NCBI RefSeq assembly: GCF_043290135.1
Contig: NC_134702.1
Location: 84,702,817-84,766,816, forward strand
Direction of reading: 5' to 3'
Source of the DNA: Rhipicephalus microplus
Lineage: Eukaryota > Arthropoda > Arachnida > Ixodida > Ixodidae
Length of the DNA: 64,000 nt
Of this stretch, positions 33,901 through 47,302 are shown in pieces; positions within the stretch are counted from its first letter, which is position 1; every line of letters starts with the position of its first letter. The notes under the pieces were generated by a model. The model was not told where the DNA came from. It made no database searches and worked only from the letters and a program-made list of their open reading frames with translations. The position numbers and the translations under genes were made by a program.

Positions 33901-36900
33901 TACGTTATCCCCCTCTCTTTCTCACTTTCATTACTTGTTTTCCAATCTCTCCTCCTTCCTCACTGTTCAGGGTAGCGTACCTGTCATGCCGAACTGGTTA
34001 GCATTCCTGCTTTTCCTCTCATTCGTTTTCCTTTGGAGTCCTTCATGTGCTGGAGACTGGAGTCCAGAGGAGAGCAACGTTGTTTTTGTGGAGGGTGATC
34101 GAGAAACAAAGAATCCACGGTATTGGTAATGTAACGCACTCTTCCCACCCTCCTTCACGCCCTATACTGCGCTGCTACACGGGCGAACGGTGCAACGACG
34201 AAGTGGACGAAGTAGACGCGCAGCTTGTGCGCATTCCTTTTTTTTTTTTTTTTTTGACCGTATGTTTGGGATTTCACGCGGCCTTGAAACGTAGACCGTC
34301 TCACCTCACATGAAACGTGAATTGCGAAGTAAATCGTTCAACGAATGATAAAGCACGTTTTTACATAACACCTAAACCAAGCGACGAGCCCTGTTCATAA
34401 TCCATCATATGAAAGCCTCCTATACACTGAAGCACATGCGCCGTTTGGAATCACTACCTTCCTGCATTTTCTTTTTTCAATTTTGTTTTTGACGTCATAT
34501 TTTTAAAAAAAAGAGACTTATGCAAACCTCAACAGTTCCTGTTAAACTTCATTGTCTTTTCAATCTTTACTTCTTGCGTGCTTGATTTAGCGTAAGTTTT
34601 ACGCAAGCGCAAGTGGTTTAAAGTTGTCTTGCACTGAACTTACTCAAAGAGTTGGTGTACCGGCAACTTAACCACACTTCAACTTGCCAGACGGTTCGCA
34701 AACTCGTGTTTCCTAACAACGGGATGGCTGTAAGCAAATAGCGGTAACGTGCCGTCTCGTTTGCAACGCTCGTTTCTTTTTATTTTATTTTTTATCTCGT
34801 CATCTGCATCTTCACTGTTGTTCTATATATTAGATTTCACGTCTCGTGTGCCCGTACTTGAACTTCCTTTTCCTTTTCTCTTCTCCCTGCATGCCCCGAG
34901 CCGCTGCTTGTCCGCCTTCATTTGACTCCTTTATAATGCAAATTTTAAAATTCTCCTCCGCCCGGACCTGTCCGGAGGCAAGGACTCGACAAAAGAATGC
35001 TTTGTACGAAATTCTGCATTGTATGCGGCAAACCTTTGATCCTACACAACTACAAGACCGCCAGTGGCGCATCGAATGAGGTACTCCAGCTATGGAGCGC
35101 CGACTTCTGCCTAGTTCAAAAGCAGTTGTTCCACAAAAGCGGCACCTTACATTTGTTTTAGCTTTGTTTATTGTTTTCTCTCTTTTTATATTCTGAATCT
35201 TTCGAACTTTTATAAGATAGACGTATGCGGACGTATTTTTTATTGTTGTTTATCTTTTTTTTTTTAGCCTTAGGACGAGCGCTCAAGTTTGTGGCTGTTC
35301 TTCGTTATTCCGTCAGCTCCATGACGCGAAGCTGAAAGCTGGGACAAGATGTGCAAGATCCAAAGAAAAGGAAAACAGTGGAAATTTCAGGGCTCTTCTC
35401 TTTTAAGACATCCCTTATACTTTCCTTGTATATGGAATGTGTGTATAGACAATGTCTGCCTGATTTTTTTTATCGAGGATATTACGTCAGTTTTCTCTTA
35501 AAAGATGCAAAGCGAACCACTCAATAGGAGCGTTTTACGAAGCGTTGCAACGATGTTACCAGGAAATCTATTACGTAATGGATCGTAATGCATAAGCTCG
35601 ATGTGAAAAAGCAGTCTTGAATCAATATTACCAGCGAAAGTGAAACAGGGGCAAAATAAGATGCGCAAAAATTGTGGCTGATCTCTCCTTTCAGGAATCG
35701 GTGTAACACAAAAGTGAAAGGTGTCTTCACTGAGGTATCTGAGCGTTTATTTTGCATTGTTTCGCCACAAGGCCGGAGGAAGGAATTCTACAGCAACGAA
35801 TTACAATTTCGTGGGGAGAACGGCAAGCATCTAGAAACTAAAGTGCGCACCTCATGCAGAAAGCACGCACGAAATGAGCATACACAGCACGAGTGCGGAC
35901 AAACAACCCTCTCAGCTCGACCCTTAAAGAATGCTGTTCGAAGAGAAAGAAAGACGCGCGAAACGAACGCACAGTATACACTTCATCGTATGCAAGCAGC
36001 GTTCTTCTTTCGCAAACGCGGCCGCGGCAGCGAGCGAAGTGACCTTCGTGCCCGCCTAAATCACGAGTCTCCTCTGATAAGCGCGCGCGCATTTCGAGGG
36101 GCCATGCCTCGTGAAGGTGAATGCTGAAAGAAACGCGAGAGGCGCCCAACGCGAGGCTGTTGCGCCATTTCGCTACCGATGACGAAAACGTGGTGACGTT
36201 GACGAGCTCTGAGGTCCGCCAGTGGTACATGGTATATCTAAAATGCTTGCCATTAGCAATATTGCCAACGTATGCTCCAAGGAATGGTGGCTTGTGTCGC
36301 GCGCAGCGAAGTGAGTGGTCATTGGCTCGACGCCCCGCTGAAATACTTTTTCATGTCGTTATTTTTTCTTGCAATCTATTAGCATATATTTTATATGTCA
36401 TATCCGTGATGGAAATACGTCATCAGATCAGTGGTGGACCCCGGCGTAAAACACTTTCGTGTTAAAAAAAGATGCACCTTGTCTGAAAAGGCAGTCTTTT
36501 GTGCTATATACGACAGGGAACGCTGTGTTATCTACGCCGCTCCTCAGGTCATGAGCTCGGAAATGGTCATAAAACACTCGCAGAAATGATGCCAGTGAAG
36601 ACGAACTTATACTGAAAATTCTTCAAGGGGTACTTGAACTTACTTAATTGGAAGTTAGCACCCTGTCCTCTTGTGTCGGTCTCCACGGTCATTTCTTTTT
36701 TACCACAATACGCTATACCAGTTCAAGAACGACGAACCACATCGCCCAATCTTCTACACTTGTGGACTTCGAGGGAATTTTGTAACGATATTGTTGGAAT
36801 GGTATTTCTCATGATCTTGATGATGAAAACGGTCACGTTTTACTGTTGATGCAGGTCAGCTTCTTTTGTTTCATGCGCCTTTGTATTTCCTCATAATGAC

Positions 36901-37930
36901 AATACCTGTCGCGAACATACTACCGTGCCGGTGCACAGAATGTCGACTACATGCACACTAGCCAAGGCAATGGCAACTCGAAGACTACAGTTGCTATAGG
37001 TATATAAAAGTGAAGAAGTCCAAAGAGGCACAGTAGCCGATGGCCTCCGCGACTACGGATATAGTCCCGCTCATGAACTCTGCAATTATTTTCCGAAAAC
37101 AGGGCAACCGATCACCTGGCTCCTCACGTCCGTCTGAAGCGTGCGCCCATTGGTTTAGACCTGTGCATATCAACTTTTGGGGAAGAGATGCCGCAGACTT
37201 CAACCGTTGTATGTGACTACAGAGTGGCAAAGGGAAGAAACGTAGGGAGATTTGCCATAGTTTCATCGTTCCCCTTCTAAGATGGAAGCTGTGGACGCCA
37301 TTTCCCCTGGAAGCCGTGGCACTCTCTTCCTATAAAGAGAGAGGGCACGCTGTATCGCGTAGCCACGCAGCCTTTCTCTGTGTGGGAAGAGGGCACTTGC
37401 GCCGCGTCGAAAGCTACGCGCTGCAGCGGGTGCGTGTGGTCAGGCCTTAATGCGCTCTGTCGAGCGCCGTTTGTTAAGGAACGCACCCACGCGCCGTCTT
37501 CCGAGGCCTCCCGGGTGGCGAAGAAGTAGCGCTACGCTCCGTTTGCGGCGGTTGATGTAAAATGGGCTGCACCTAATTGTCCGCGCCCATGACACTACTC
37601 ATGGTGTTTCTCTTCCTAATGTAAACCACGTAGTTATGTAGAAAATAGTCTACGCCAGCTCTTTCTACCCAATGAGTGATGCTACTGGTGTAATAGCGTC
37701 GTCTGTCACTGCTGCTAAACCGCGGCCCCAACAGAGCCTCAACGCCACCGACGTAAGGATCCGTATAGGTACGTGCCGCCGAAGCAGAACCATTTGCCCC
37801 AACTTCTCGCAAAGTCAAAACGCCTGAACGGCCGCGCCCAGGATTTGCGTTAGACAGCATCGTAATCGCCGCTGACTTTTTTTTTTCCTTAAAGCGGGAG
37901 CACTGCTACCTCGAACAGCTGACCTTTTTA
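30919..37930. other. Long stretch without a recognised gene
   Basis: About 7 kb with no protein I recognise. It includes an AT-rich tract at 33460-33530 between two CGGCGCCG-CCCTTTTTAT repeats, a pyrimidine-flanked repeat (listed), and GC-rich stretches at about 35900-36230 and 37290-37560. The GC-rich stretches are open in several frames but match nothing I know. Confidence 0.3.
33964..34012 (+). repeat. Pyrimidine-flanked short repeat (copy C)
   Basis: CTGTTCAGGGTAGCGTACC followed by AACTGGTTAGCATTCCTGC, preceded by about 60 bp rich in C and T. More diverged than copies A and B. Confidence 0.55.
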
Positions 37931-38216
37931 GGGAGTTTTAGAATACCGTTTGCAAGCGCTGTGGGCGTAGCGGGCGCCATATGAGCTTTAGAATAGCGTT
38001 CGCCCTGCTGCCATCCGCAACGCACGATCGCAGCGACATCGTAGCCTCGAAACCAGCGCTTGCGGGCCACATGCGGGCCGCCATCACCGCACGCAAGTTC
38101 GGATTTTTGGCGTGCGGTCCGCGAACGCGAACGCCGACTCGCGTTACAACGCATGCGCAGTGGCAGCATAGCGCACCACACCGCAAGGGCTCGCGGTGCG
38201 CTATTCTAAAACTCCC
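37931..38216. mobile_element. 286-bp TA-flanked MITE with GC-rich interior
   Basis: Perfect 15-bp terminal inverted repeats GGGAGTTTTAGAATA, flanked by TA on both sides (37929-37930 and 38217-38218). The interior is GC-rich and CpG-rich (GCGAACGCGAACGC and similar), unlike its surroundings, and codes for nothing. The TA flanks suggest a Tc1/mariner-type origin (inference). Confidence 0.85.
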
Positions 38217-38218
38217 TA

Positions 38219-39433
38219 TTGCCTTGAAGCTTCCAATAAGTTAATACGTAGTCGATTAGATTCAATGGAGTGAACGGGCAGTTCTTAAAGAATATCGTGA
38301 TTATTGCCAGACAGCGCCCTGCCTCACTCAATCGTTCTCGTCAGCTTTTTTTATTTATTTATTTATTTGTGAAACGAAGCACCGTCGTCTTCGGCACACA
38401 CTGACTATCGGTGCCACGTCAGGCAGCGTATAAACAAGGCGACTAGAGAAAAAAAATGTAAAATCACTAATTTACTAAGCGTTCGAAAGTCAACCTGCTC
38501 CCCGGTTTTAAGTACCGAATAATATCGGTACTTGAAATGAACAACACAGAAGGGAGAAACTTTTCTTCACAGTCCGTTTTCGTAACCTTTCCTGCATTGC
38601 GTCGCGAACGAAACTCCGACCGCTTTTTACTCCCTTCATTAGATTGAGTGAGTAAAAGCTGCATTTCTAACGCGTTCGTCACTGACCTCGTAACCTTATT
38701 TTTATTATGGGTAGTTCTTTTCTCTAAAGACCGAACTTCTTTAACTCATTCGACTTCAACTTATCATTAACCATGTTAGCCCTCACCTCGCTGACCCATG
38801 CAGCTGCTTTTTACTGCATGTATTTAAGGTGTTCAGTGACAAAATTAATCACACAAAGGGTCACGCCAGTTTTGAATTATTTCGATTTGGTCATACTATG
38901 GCGATGTCCCAGCAGCCGTGACATTTAGGCCAGATCAATCACAGCCTAGAAATTACAACTGCTTTAAAGAGAAATGACAACGGCCTACCCTTCTTAAACC
39001 CCCTTAATCAATTTTACCAAATGGGAACCTAGGTGACAGGAATTTATTGAGGTCCACTGGCGCCGCACTGGCTTCGGCGACTATTTTTCTGTGTACCTTT
39101 TTTATTCGCCGCCTTTTCTCGGTTGTCTTAATTGCAATCTACGCGTTGAGTCCATCAGTTGTAGCTTTCTTCATTGCGATAATGATTATATCAGCATTCA
39201 ACAGGAATTTTCCCCGTCATCGTTGCCACACGTCATTTTCCGTATAAAGTCCAAGTCTATAACATCGCCCCGGGCGTTGAAGTGAAGGCTTGCGATGGCT
39301 GCAGACGGGTGCCGCTAGAGCAGAGATGAAGCACGCTGGCTGGCTCCGTCGCATAAAGGAGCATGAAGAGGCCTCCTGTGGAAGGCTGCGTTGCTCGGCT
39401 CATACCCTCCTTGGTGTACTGCCCCTTTACAGG
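38219..39433. other. No gene recognised
   Basis: A TTTA repeat of about six units lies near 38350-38370. No supported gene. Confidence 0.3.
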
Positions 39434-40176
39434 TCAGGCTGGGGTGAGCTGGCGGATGTGTTCTTTTTTGTTTAGCCTGTAGTGCTGCAGTGTATCGTAC
39501 TTTTTAAGTACATCTTCATTCCTTCTTAGAGCGTTCCCTGGGATGGCTCGGTGCACATGAGCTCGGGCGAAAGCATCGGTTGCCTCATTTGCCATCAGGG
39601 ACTCGTGACCTGATGTCCAAACGGTGTACGTTTCAGGTAGATTCGCCTTCGCTGCAGTGGCGAGAATTTCTAAAGCTTGCTTGCGAATTCTTCCTTTCCT
39701 AATATTTATACGAGGTGCTTGAGAATCGGTTAGTATTATTGATGTGTCAGCACAGGTTGAGACTACTAGCACTATCGCTGTTTCTTCCGCCGCATCTATT
39801 TCTGTAGTTAACAGTCTAGCTGCCGTTTTCTCTTTGCCATCAATGTTTTCTACGTTGAGAACATGGGCAGGGATTCTAAAATATTCCGCTGTATCTTATG
39901 TCCGGACCGCAACAGTAACCTTGTCTGTGCTTCTTTATTCTGGATTTTCTTCCTCCGAGATGTTAGGTAGGATGCATATATCGCGGGCTACTGAGATGTA
40001 CTGTCTAATTGTTGCTGGAAGCACCCTTTTCTCAAAACAATGTTGCATTGCTTCAGGATAACCCAATATTCGAAGTGTCGCTCGCCCACTTTCAAATAAT
40101 CCAAGCCGTTTCGAGTTGATTTACTTTGTGTGCATCCACGAGCTCCTTCCAGGTGTTGTGGAGACCTAAGCGTCAC
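39434..40176 (-). pseudogene. LINE RNase H domain relic
   Basis: The minus strand, in several broken frames, encodes the end of an RT protein and an RNase H part: E-T-A-I-V-L-V-V, then I-I-L-T-D-S-Q-A, an F-A-R-A-H-like C-terminal helix, and R-L-N-K-K. The order matches the C-terminal region of I-type tick LINEs, but this is a different copy from the one at 19.8-21.5 kb. It is too decayed to encode an enzyme. Confidence 0.65.
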
Positions 40177-40782
40177 TGGGTGGAAGCACGTTCGAAAATT
40201 CCTATGGCACTTTTGATTGCCTTGGTATAAGGGTATTCAGTTTTTCAATTCCAGAATTCTTGAGGTCCAAGTAAGGGGTTCCATGAGTAATTATACCGAT
40301 TATGAGTGCTCGGATCAGTTTGAACGTGTCGTGTTTCATTCATCCTGTCTAATTTTTTAGTGTTTGTATTTTTAATTTGTTCTACAACAGCTGCGTAACA
40401 AAACCAAAAGCAGAAATATTTCTGGCGAGATGCCGGTGTTTTCACGCCCTTCTAGGAGCTCTATTAATGAAATATCAAAATTTTCAGCCATCACTTCGTG
40501 TCTCTAATCTTCGACGATCAGATTTGGTGTGCATTGTACTTTCAATACAGAAATCAAAACAAACAGATCACGTAATTGAAACGCAATTCAGCCGGTACCA
40601 GACCAATCCTTGGCTCGTAGTTAAGCAGACGTCGAAGTTGAAACAGATTTGACGAAATTTTTTTTCTAGTTGCTATAACCATTTCGAAAACAAACGAATA
40701 GTCCTCAGGTAATCAAATTTCTTAAGAGTGTAGTTAGTGAGCACTTGAGCGCCGCGAATAATGACGCCACCTCTCTATTCCG

Positions 40783-40784
<2 letters not shown>

Positions 40785-40873
<89 letters not shown>
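40785..40873. repeat. (AT)n microsatellite, 89 bp
   Basis: Uninterrupted alternating A and T. Confidence 0.98.
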
Positions 40874-40878
<5 letters not shown>

Positions 40879-42960
40879 AACCCACTCTTGACAAACTACT
40901 GATGGCACTATATGAATAGAGACAGAAGAATACAGAAGCAAGAATACATATGTGTAATCAAACTAAAGCCCTCATATATTTGCGCTCAACTCGTGACTTA
41001 ATTGTAACAACAGATAATTGCTTTTAGTTAATGCGTTAGTAACTTGTTTTTTTTTTAACTTGCAAAAGTTGATGGTCCTACAAGCATATTGAGTTGTTCC
41101 AGTTATTGTAAGTAATCTCAGCTTCGATAATTCATAGAGAAGGCGCCATAATCATGATGTTTCTGACGACATTCCATTCCCCCATCCCCCCCCCTTTTTT
41201 TTTTTTTTTTGCGCAGGAGCTGTAACAGAGAACTTCCTTGGAAGCAGTCGTCGAATCGTGATGGTCTGCAAGATACAAGGCAAACATGCGAGCCACGGAA
41301 ATAGCAAACACCGGCATTTCATTTCGGGTGTCTCGGCTCGACTATATGCAGTGATGCAGTTCAGTGACGCTGTGCAGTGTCGTCGTTGAGCCCGTGCAGT
41401 GTGCGAATGCTGCGGTGACTGCCTGCCCTCGTAACTTTTAAATATTTATACGAAACGGCGTATTTCTTTTTTGTCCTTTTTGTATACAGTAAGACGCGAG
41501 TTTATTCACTGAACACTTTGAATGTTACGACTTTAGCTGGTACTCTGCTTTCTTAACTGAAACACGAACAAACGCAACACACGCTAGTGCATTACATGAG
41601 AACTTCCTTAGAAAGGCGTGTTTTAATGTGAGGACCTACGTTTCTTAACCCCGTACGTTTGTAGCTAGTATGTAAACCCCTTCCACGGTTGTGAGGCTTG
41701 TTCTTTTCATCACCGAACTCTTAAAATTGTGTTTGCTGAATTTTGTACGAGTTGTTTCAGCTAATGATAAAGAAAGGTGGCCTGATTAAGATTACGAAAA
41801 AAACTAGCGAAATGAAGTAATAGCGGCATCGCAGTTATAAAAAGTTAAAGCTAATAGCATTTAGTTGAACGTGTGAAAGAAGATGCGCACACTATTCAAA
41901 GTAATTGTGAGCGGAAAGGTCGCTAAAACGAACGCTTTGATTACCTGACACCTTTCACGATGAAACCCTGATCAACGTTTTTATTGTCTGATTATCGCGA
42001 ATTAATGTAATGTTTCCTTTTTCGTGTACAGCGTGATGATATACAAAAAAGAGGCAGTGTACAGTGCGTACGTGGTCAGATTTTTCTTGCTTTAAGCGAT
42101 ACGCGAGATGACTCTAAAAAATTCAGTGTTTTTAAGTGACTTTGTAACGTACCTGTAAGTAATTCTGAGTAGTTTGAAACTCTGCCGAGCAAAACAAAGA
42201 AAGCCATCATGCTCAAAAGCTTCTCAGAGCGCAACGATGATTTATTTGCAGTAAAATTGAAGCATGTGAAAGCCTTTGTCGACTAGGTATGTTTGTTCAT
42301 GCATAAACGAAAACATGTGCCAGTACAACGTAAACGTAATTGTTTGCTGGAAACCACCCGAAAGCGACAGCGCGTGCTACGTCCGAGACAGACATATTAA
42401 CCAAAGGACGAAAGCTCGAGCAAAAAGTGCGTCGTGATACAGCTCGGCACTAAGGGCAAGCAAGGCTTCATCAATACAGCCTTTATTGTGTTCAATCCAC
42501 GGGCTATAGGTTGTGTGTGTGTGCTCAAGACAGTGCGCATCCGAGCCTTCCATTAGGCAAGAATTGTTCTGTGACCTAAGCCAGCGTTCCTAAGTAGTCT
42601 TCGTTAGTGCCAGCTCTTCTACAGATCACCACGAACGACCTGACGTCATTCAGCATTTTTGAGTGTCTACTCGTCCAAAGGGCAGCCCTGAACTCTGCTT
42701 ACGTGTCTCGACCCCACTGAGTGCTCGCCAACCCCAACGTGAACATAAAACGACCGGAGGCATACCATATTGTGAGCAATCTATGCCATTGTTACCATTG
42801 GTTACCGCTCCGGCAAAACGCATCGATGTCTGTCGAAATGTGTTGACGGGCTCTCACATAAGCCTCGCTGAAGACGCGACATTACAGCTTCACTTCCACG
42901 GCGCATTGTGTTCGATCTCGCGAGACCGGGCGTGAAACGTGTAAAGTGTTCGCGCACGAC
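40874..42960. other. Upstream region of the ABHD15-like gene
   Basis: No coding recognised. No TATA box at a convincing distance and no clear CpG island were seen, so the transcription start cannot be placed from sequence alone. A T13 tract preceded by C-rich sequence lies at about 41180-41210. Confidence 0.35.
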
Positions 42961-43262
42961 ATGACCACAACGGAACTGATGGCGGAAGCGATTCAACTTC
43001 TTTTCCTGTCCCCGCTGTCCACCTTCTCCGTACTCGTGTGGCTGGCAGCGCTGCTGCTGCACGCTCTGTCGCCGCGCCTGGAGCCCCGCGGATCGAGGCC
43101 TCGGCTGGTCGCTCGCGAGTCGGACTTCTCCCGCTTCCTGGCCACGGCGATTCCCGCGCTGACGCAAGCCTACGCGCCGCCGGCTTGGGCGCGGCACCCG
43201 ACCGTCCAGTCGCTGCTCGCGGCTACGGTGTTGCGGCGATCCACAGAGGTGCCCTTCTTCAG
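42961..43262 (+). CDS. ABHD15: ABHD15-like protein, exon 1 (N-terminus)
   Basis: Encodes residues 1-100 and two bases of codon 101. I chose the ATG at 42961, the first ATG in frame, with G at -3; a second ATG six codons later is possible. Residues 13-36 form a strongly hydrophobic stretch (L-L-F-L-S-P-L ... A-A-L-L-L-H-A-L) followed by Arg-rich sequence. This is consistent with an N-terminal membrane anchor, as proposed for the ABHD1/3/15 branch. The rest (S-D-F-S-R-F-L, then A-R-H-P-T-V-Q-S-L-L) precedes the hydrolase fold. The exon ends AG|GTGAGG with two bases of an Arg codon, matching exon 2, which supplies one base. The coding sequence is markedly more GC-rich than the flanking DNA. Any 5' non-coding exon is unknown. 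Confidence 0.85.
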
Positions 43263-44454
43263 GTGAGGTGTAGCTGGCGGAAGTGCTCCTTTCACAGGTG
43301 ACGCATGCCTGAAGTTCTTTGCTTGTCGCCCACCTTCTACAATGTACTCGTACATGTACGTAGTCTTTAGTAAAACAGGGCTTACGGTATTTATTGCGGC
43401 GATGCGGCACTCCATGATGTTGTCGAATTCGACCTCATACATAGGGCATAGATTTCGAATGAATTTCGTCAACAACACCCTGTCAAAAAATGTGTTGAAA
43501 AGAAAAGCATCTTCCATAGCTTCTTTGGCCGAATGCACTGTAGTTCGTCCGCAGCTGTACCAAGCTAAAATAGGCTCCCACCATTTCCACATGACGTGGC
43601 GGGGTGGGGGGGAGGGGGGCTCGGCGTTCCGATCGCCAGAGCCTTCATTGAAGGTTGAAAGAGAGATGGGGGCTGCGCTGTAGCTTCACCCCACCCAACA
43701 TTAAGGGGAACACTGCACACGCCTACGTGGCCGACTTTACCCAGCAGATTCAGCTAAGTATTAAGCGCCGACTAGCAATAAGAGAAGCATGACATAAAAA
43801 GTGAGCGCCGCCGGGACAAGGTATCGCGTTCCATCTCTGGGAGCGCGAAATATGAATGCGATGATGTTAGTACGAACTTAATTCCGATGGACACAAGGAT
43901 GACTGAAGAGGTTGTACGTGCTGCAGGTACACTTACAACTACATAGTATTCAGATTATTACAAACAAATTGACAAAAATTTACACTGTGATAACGTATCG
44001 GTGTCCCAATAATAAACTAAGTTCCATTCAAAATAAAAAAAGCACGCAGCCTTTTTTTTTGTTTCTGTGGCCTTTTTGCCTCATTGTTGCTTATGTAGTC
44101 GGCTAATCATTCCTTCAAATGATATGAACATATTTGGTCCGGTATATCTAGCTATATCAATGCAGGCTCTAGCTTTCGTGTTCAATTATCTGGCCCAAAA
44201 CTGATTTGATTTATCAAAAAAGCTTGTCACGTTAACCATACAACGCCTCGCTTCAGCTGAAAGATGTCAAAGACTAGGATGCCTCTATGCGCTTTCACTA
44301 CAAATGACTACCGATATGGTTCTCAAGCATTATTAACATGCTCTAACGCAGAAGGGAATCACGAACTGAGAAGAGTGGTGCCTCAAATTATCGCACCTTT
44401 TGATATATCACAAGTTATGGGCACAGACAGAAGCACATGCCGATAACACACACT

Positions 44455-44612
44455 GGTACCCCTAGCCAGTGCGCATGCTCCAGCCGTCTGTTCGCTGTCT
44501 AAAAGCCCAGACAGACAGCAGCATCTTGAATAAACGCTCGTTCTTGTTCTTGGCGTGAGGTGTAATGTTCTTCGCGCATACTTCAGATACTACGCAGGCG
44601 ACAAAGATGGGC
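44455..44612 (+). repeat. Possible LTR 3' part plus primer-binding region
   Basis: TTGAATAAACGCTCGTTC, a polyadenylation-signal context, is followed about 75 bp later by AGGCGACAAAGATGGG. This resembles the GGCGACGAGGATGGG-type start of Ty3/Gypsy interiors, also seen at 50766-50780. No gag follows, so this is a relic at best. Confidence 0.4.
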
Positions 44613-44736
44613 ATCGTTAATCGCACCTTACACGGAGACATTTTTAGCAGCGAAGCTCCTTAGGCCCTCACGATGTCTGACCATTGTCGTCGAAGCTTGC
44701 CGTCACCCCTAGTCAAAGCGCAGGTGCAAAACATCT

Positions 44737-44984
44737 GCCCCGCCGCGGTGGTCTAGTGGCTAAGGTACTCAGCTGCTGACCCGCAGGTCGCGGGATCGAA
44801 TGCCGGCTGCGGCGGCTGCATTTCCGATGGAGGCGGAAATGTTGTAGGCCCGTGTGCTCAGATCTGAGTGCACGTCAAAGAACCCCAGGTGGTCGCAATT
44901 TTCGGAGCCCTCCGCTACGGCGTCTCTCATTATCTTATGGTAGTTTTGGGACGTTAAACCTCACATATCAATCAATATCAATAT
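44737..44984 (+). mobile_element. Ruka-like SINE with 16-bp TSD, in intron 1
   Basis: The head GCCCCGCCGCGGTGGTCTAG is complete; the tail is ATCAATCAATATCAATAT. The direct repeat CAGGTGCAAAACATCT flanks it (44721-44736 and 44985-45000). It lies in the same orientation as the host gene. Confidence 0.95.
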
Positions 44985-45272
44985 CAGGTGCAAAACATCT
45001 GTTCGCAATGCCGTCTACGGAGCGTACATATAGTTTTCAAGTAAACATTCTTTGTGGTTTTATCATTATTTGTGCGCAATACCGTCTACAGAGCGTGCAT
45101 AGCACACATGTAGTTCAAAGATAAGCGTTCCTTATATTGTTTGTGATTTCTTGAATGGAGCTTCGCTAATCATCAGCATTCACTTTGCGGACGTCCGCCA
45201 ATTTTTCATTTTTATTTTTATTTTGTCAATGAATATGTGATGAGAGGAACTGCCGGTAGTCTAGAAGCAGGA

Positions 45273-45608
45273 TCAACGGAAGAGCGTCAACAGTATGTGC
45301 GCGGTGACTGGCACAGTGGCGTATTGTTGCAAGATGCGAACACAACAAATTGAGGCGAGTACCAAGAAGAGTAAAGCGAGAGCGCAGAGGCAGAACATGC
45401 TGCGAAGACAATCTCGGGGGCTGACAGAAACGAGCCCGGGGCCCTTTGTTACGCAGCGTCCCGTTTCCCGTTCATTTTCTTCCTCAACGACAAGTTTCCG
45501 AGCTTCAACGAGCACGCATCCGTGCTCAATGCCCTGGAGCAATGCTTCTGTCTTTGCAATGCCTTGCATTCGAGGTACCTTTCGTCCCCATAGGCCGTTG
45601 AAATCCAA
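45273..45608 (-). other. Unrecognised 111-codon reading frame in intron 1
   Basis: Opposite strand to the host gene. The translation has a charged N-terminal half and a hydrophobic Cys/Leu-rich stretch (L-C-A-L-A-L-L-F-L-V-L-A) that could be a membrane segment. The + strand is also open over 45295-45804, so the openness may be compositional. I do not recognise it and consider it more likely an old repeat fragment than a gene. Confidence 0.2.
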
Positions 45609-47302
45609 GGCATGTGCTTCCTCAATTCAGTATATCTACTTTATATCAGGAAAAAATAAGATTATAGAAAAAAAGAAAATGAAACGCTTCCCTTTTTTAC
45701 CACATCTCTGGGACGGGCGGCGGAAGCAACTGAAGCCCTCGATTTGGGGCCCTATACCCAACAATATCCTAAAACGTCCTTTACTAACCGTTCTTTTAAA
45801 ATAAGTATGTTTTTCTTTTGTCTGCTATATTCCTATGGTGCCGTCTGAGGCTTTAATCTTTTCCTACCTCAGAATAAAAAATATCTTCTCCTTTGGCACC
45901 ATGATGTTAAGAAGAATATAGCTAAAGCGACCCTAGTACAAAACATATGGGTGCGGGAGGGGTACTCCCCCCGATTCATGGCCCTTTACCGTAGCGAGAG
46001 ACATACAGCAGGTTTCTGAGATGTAACTGCTGTTCATACTAATTGGTGTCATTATACGACTCCAACTTTTACCTATTACAAATCTTAATGTTCACCATAT
46101 TATACACAACTTCTCGCTATAGCCATTCAATCTCTCTTGTATTATTTTTATAATGGTTTAAGGTCGAGTCACACCGGTCCTAGACAGGGTGTTCTGGAAG
46201 AGAACAGAGAGTGCCACTCGGTGCACGTGCGACAAGTAAATGCCCACCACGGACGGCTTGAAGATACGGCTTTCCTCTGCACCCGCATTTCAATGGGTGG
46301 TGAATGCGAGAACACTTGTGTACTATGAGGCTTAAGCTCACGTTAAGGAAGTTCCGATGTCAAAATTCACGGTTCTGCTCTGCTGCCCATAAACATGGGC
46401 GACGATGTTCAACAATATTACGGCCATGTTAATGGGCAGTTGCGATCTCTATTTTTTTTCTTTTTTGTAGCTATCTGGTAGAGAATTATTTTACCCAAGC
46501 AGGCCAATTTGCAGGCATGAGTTTCGAATTCAAGAGGAGGGCCGAAGGGTGGGAAAGGAGTTGTAATCAAGAAGTTTTGATAGTACTACACCATCTGTTT
46601 GCCATTGATTTCTTGCCCTAGCCCGGCAAAACATAGACCATGAACCTCAGCGAACAAAACCACAAACCTTGCAAGTCTCTTTGGAAAATGTACCGATAGG
46701 ACTTCTGTATTACTACGACGGCAATTATATGGATACTCGGAGTGCATTGTTGTTGGCACCGTAATGTTCCTTATAAGTCCAAACCGATAACTCCGCCCAC
46801 GTGTCGTCGTGTTCTACGTGCAACGAAAAGCTTCAGAAGGCTGCAGACGGGTGTCACTCGATTGGAAATACGCTGGGCGGCTCCATCGGGCGAAGGAGCA
46901 TGGAGGATTGCCGGGGAAGAGGCGTGGGGGGAAAGGGGGTGGAGAGGAGGGCTGCAGCATCAGCGAACTCTGATCAAAGGGGAACGTAATGACGATTGAA
47001 ATCACTATACAACTCAAATCATTGTACGTGCTGCGTTCTCACCGTTTGCCATATGTCGCGTGGAAGTGACAGATAGCAAACCCGGCTCGCTCTTTGAAGC
47101 AGCCGTCTGCCTTTCTACCAGTATTTTGTAGAGTTACGGTCCATCGGATGCTAACGTAGTTAGCTCCTAGCCCTACTCCGTATAAAGTCTGAATTTGTTG
47201 CTGTCACGCTCAATCTATGTTTCGCCCTTGCGGCTAAACTGTGACATTAATGCAACCATTTTACTCGAGCTGCCGATAACCACGTCGCATAAACTGTCGC
47301 AG

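Larger units (their letters stand above)
43263..47302 (+). other. Intron 1 of the ABHD15-like gene
   Basis: 4040 bp, GTGAGG...TCGCAG. It contains a possible LTR fragment, a complete SINE and an unrecognised minus-strand reading frame, all listed separately. A later AG at 47315 would put exon 2 out of phase, so 47302 is preferred. Confidence 0.8.

Noticed and set aside
35672..36230. 151-codon + strand and 130-codon minus-strand frames
   Set aside because: Neither translation resembles a known family; the overlap on both strands and GC-rich composition explain the openness.
40585..40640. Short 5S rRNA-like string (AGTTAAGCAG.CGTCG)
   Set aside because: Only about 20 bp resemble the 5S internal region; the rest does not, so chance or a very old relic is more likely.
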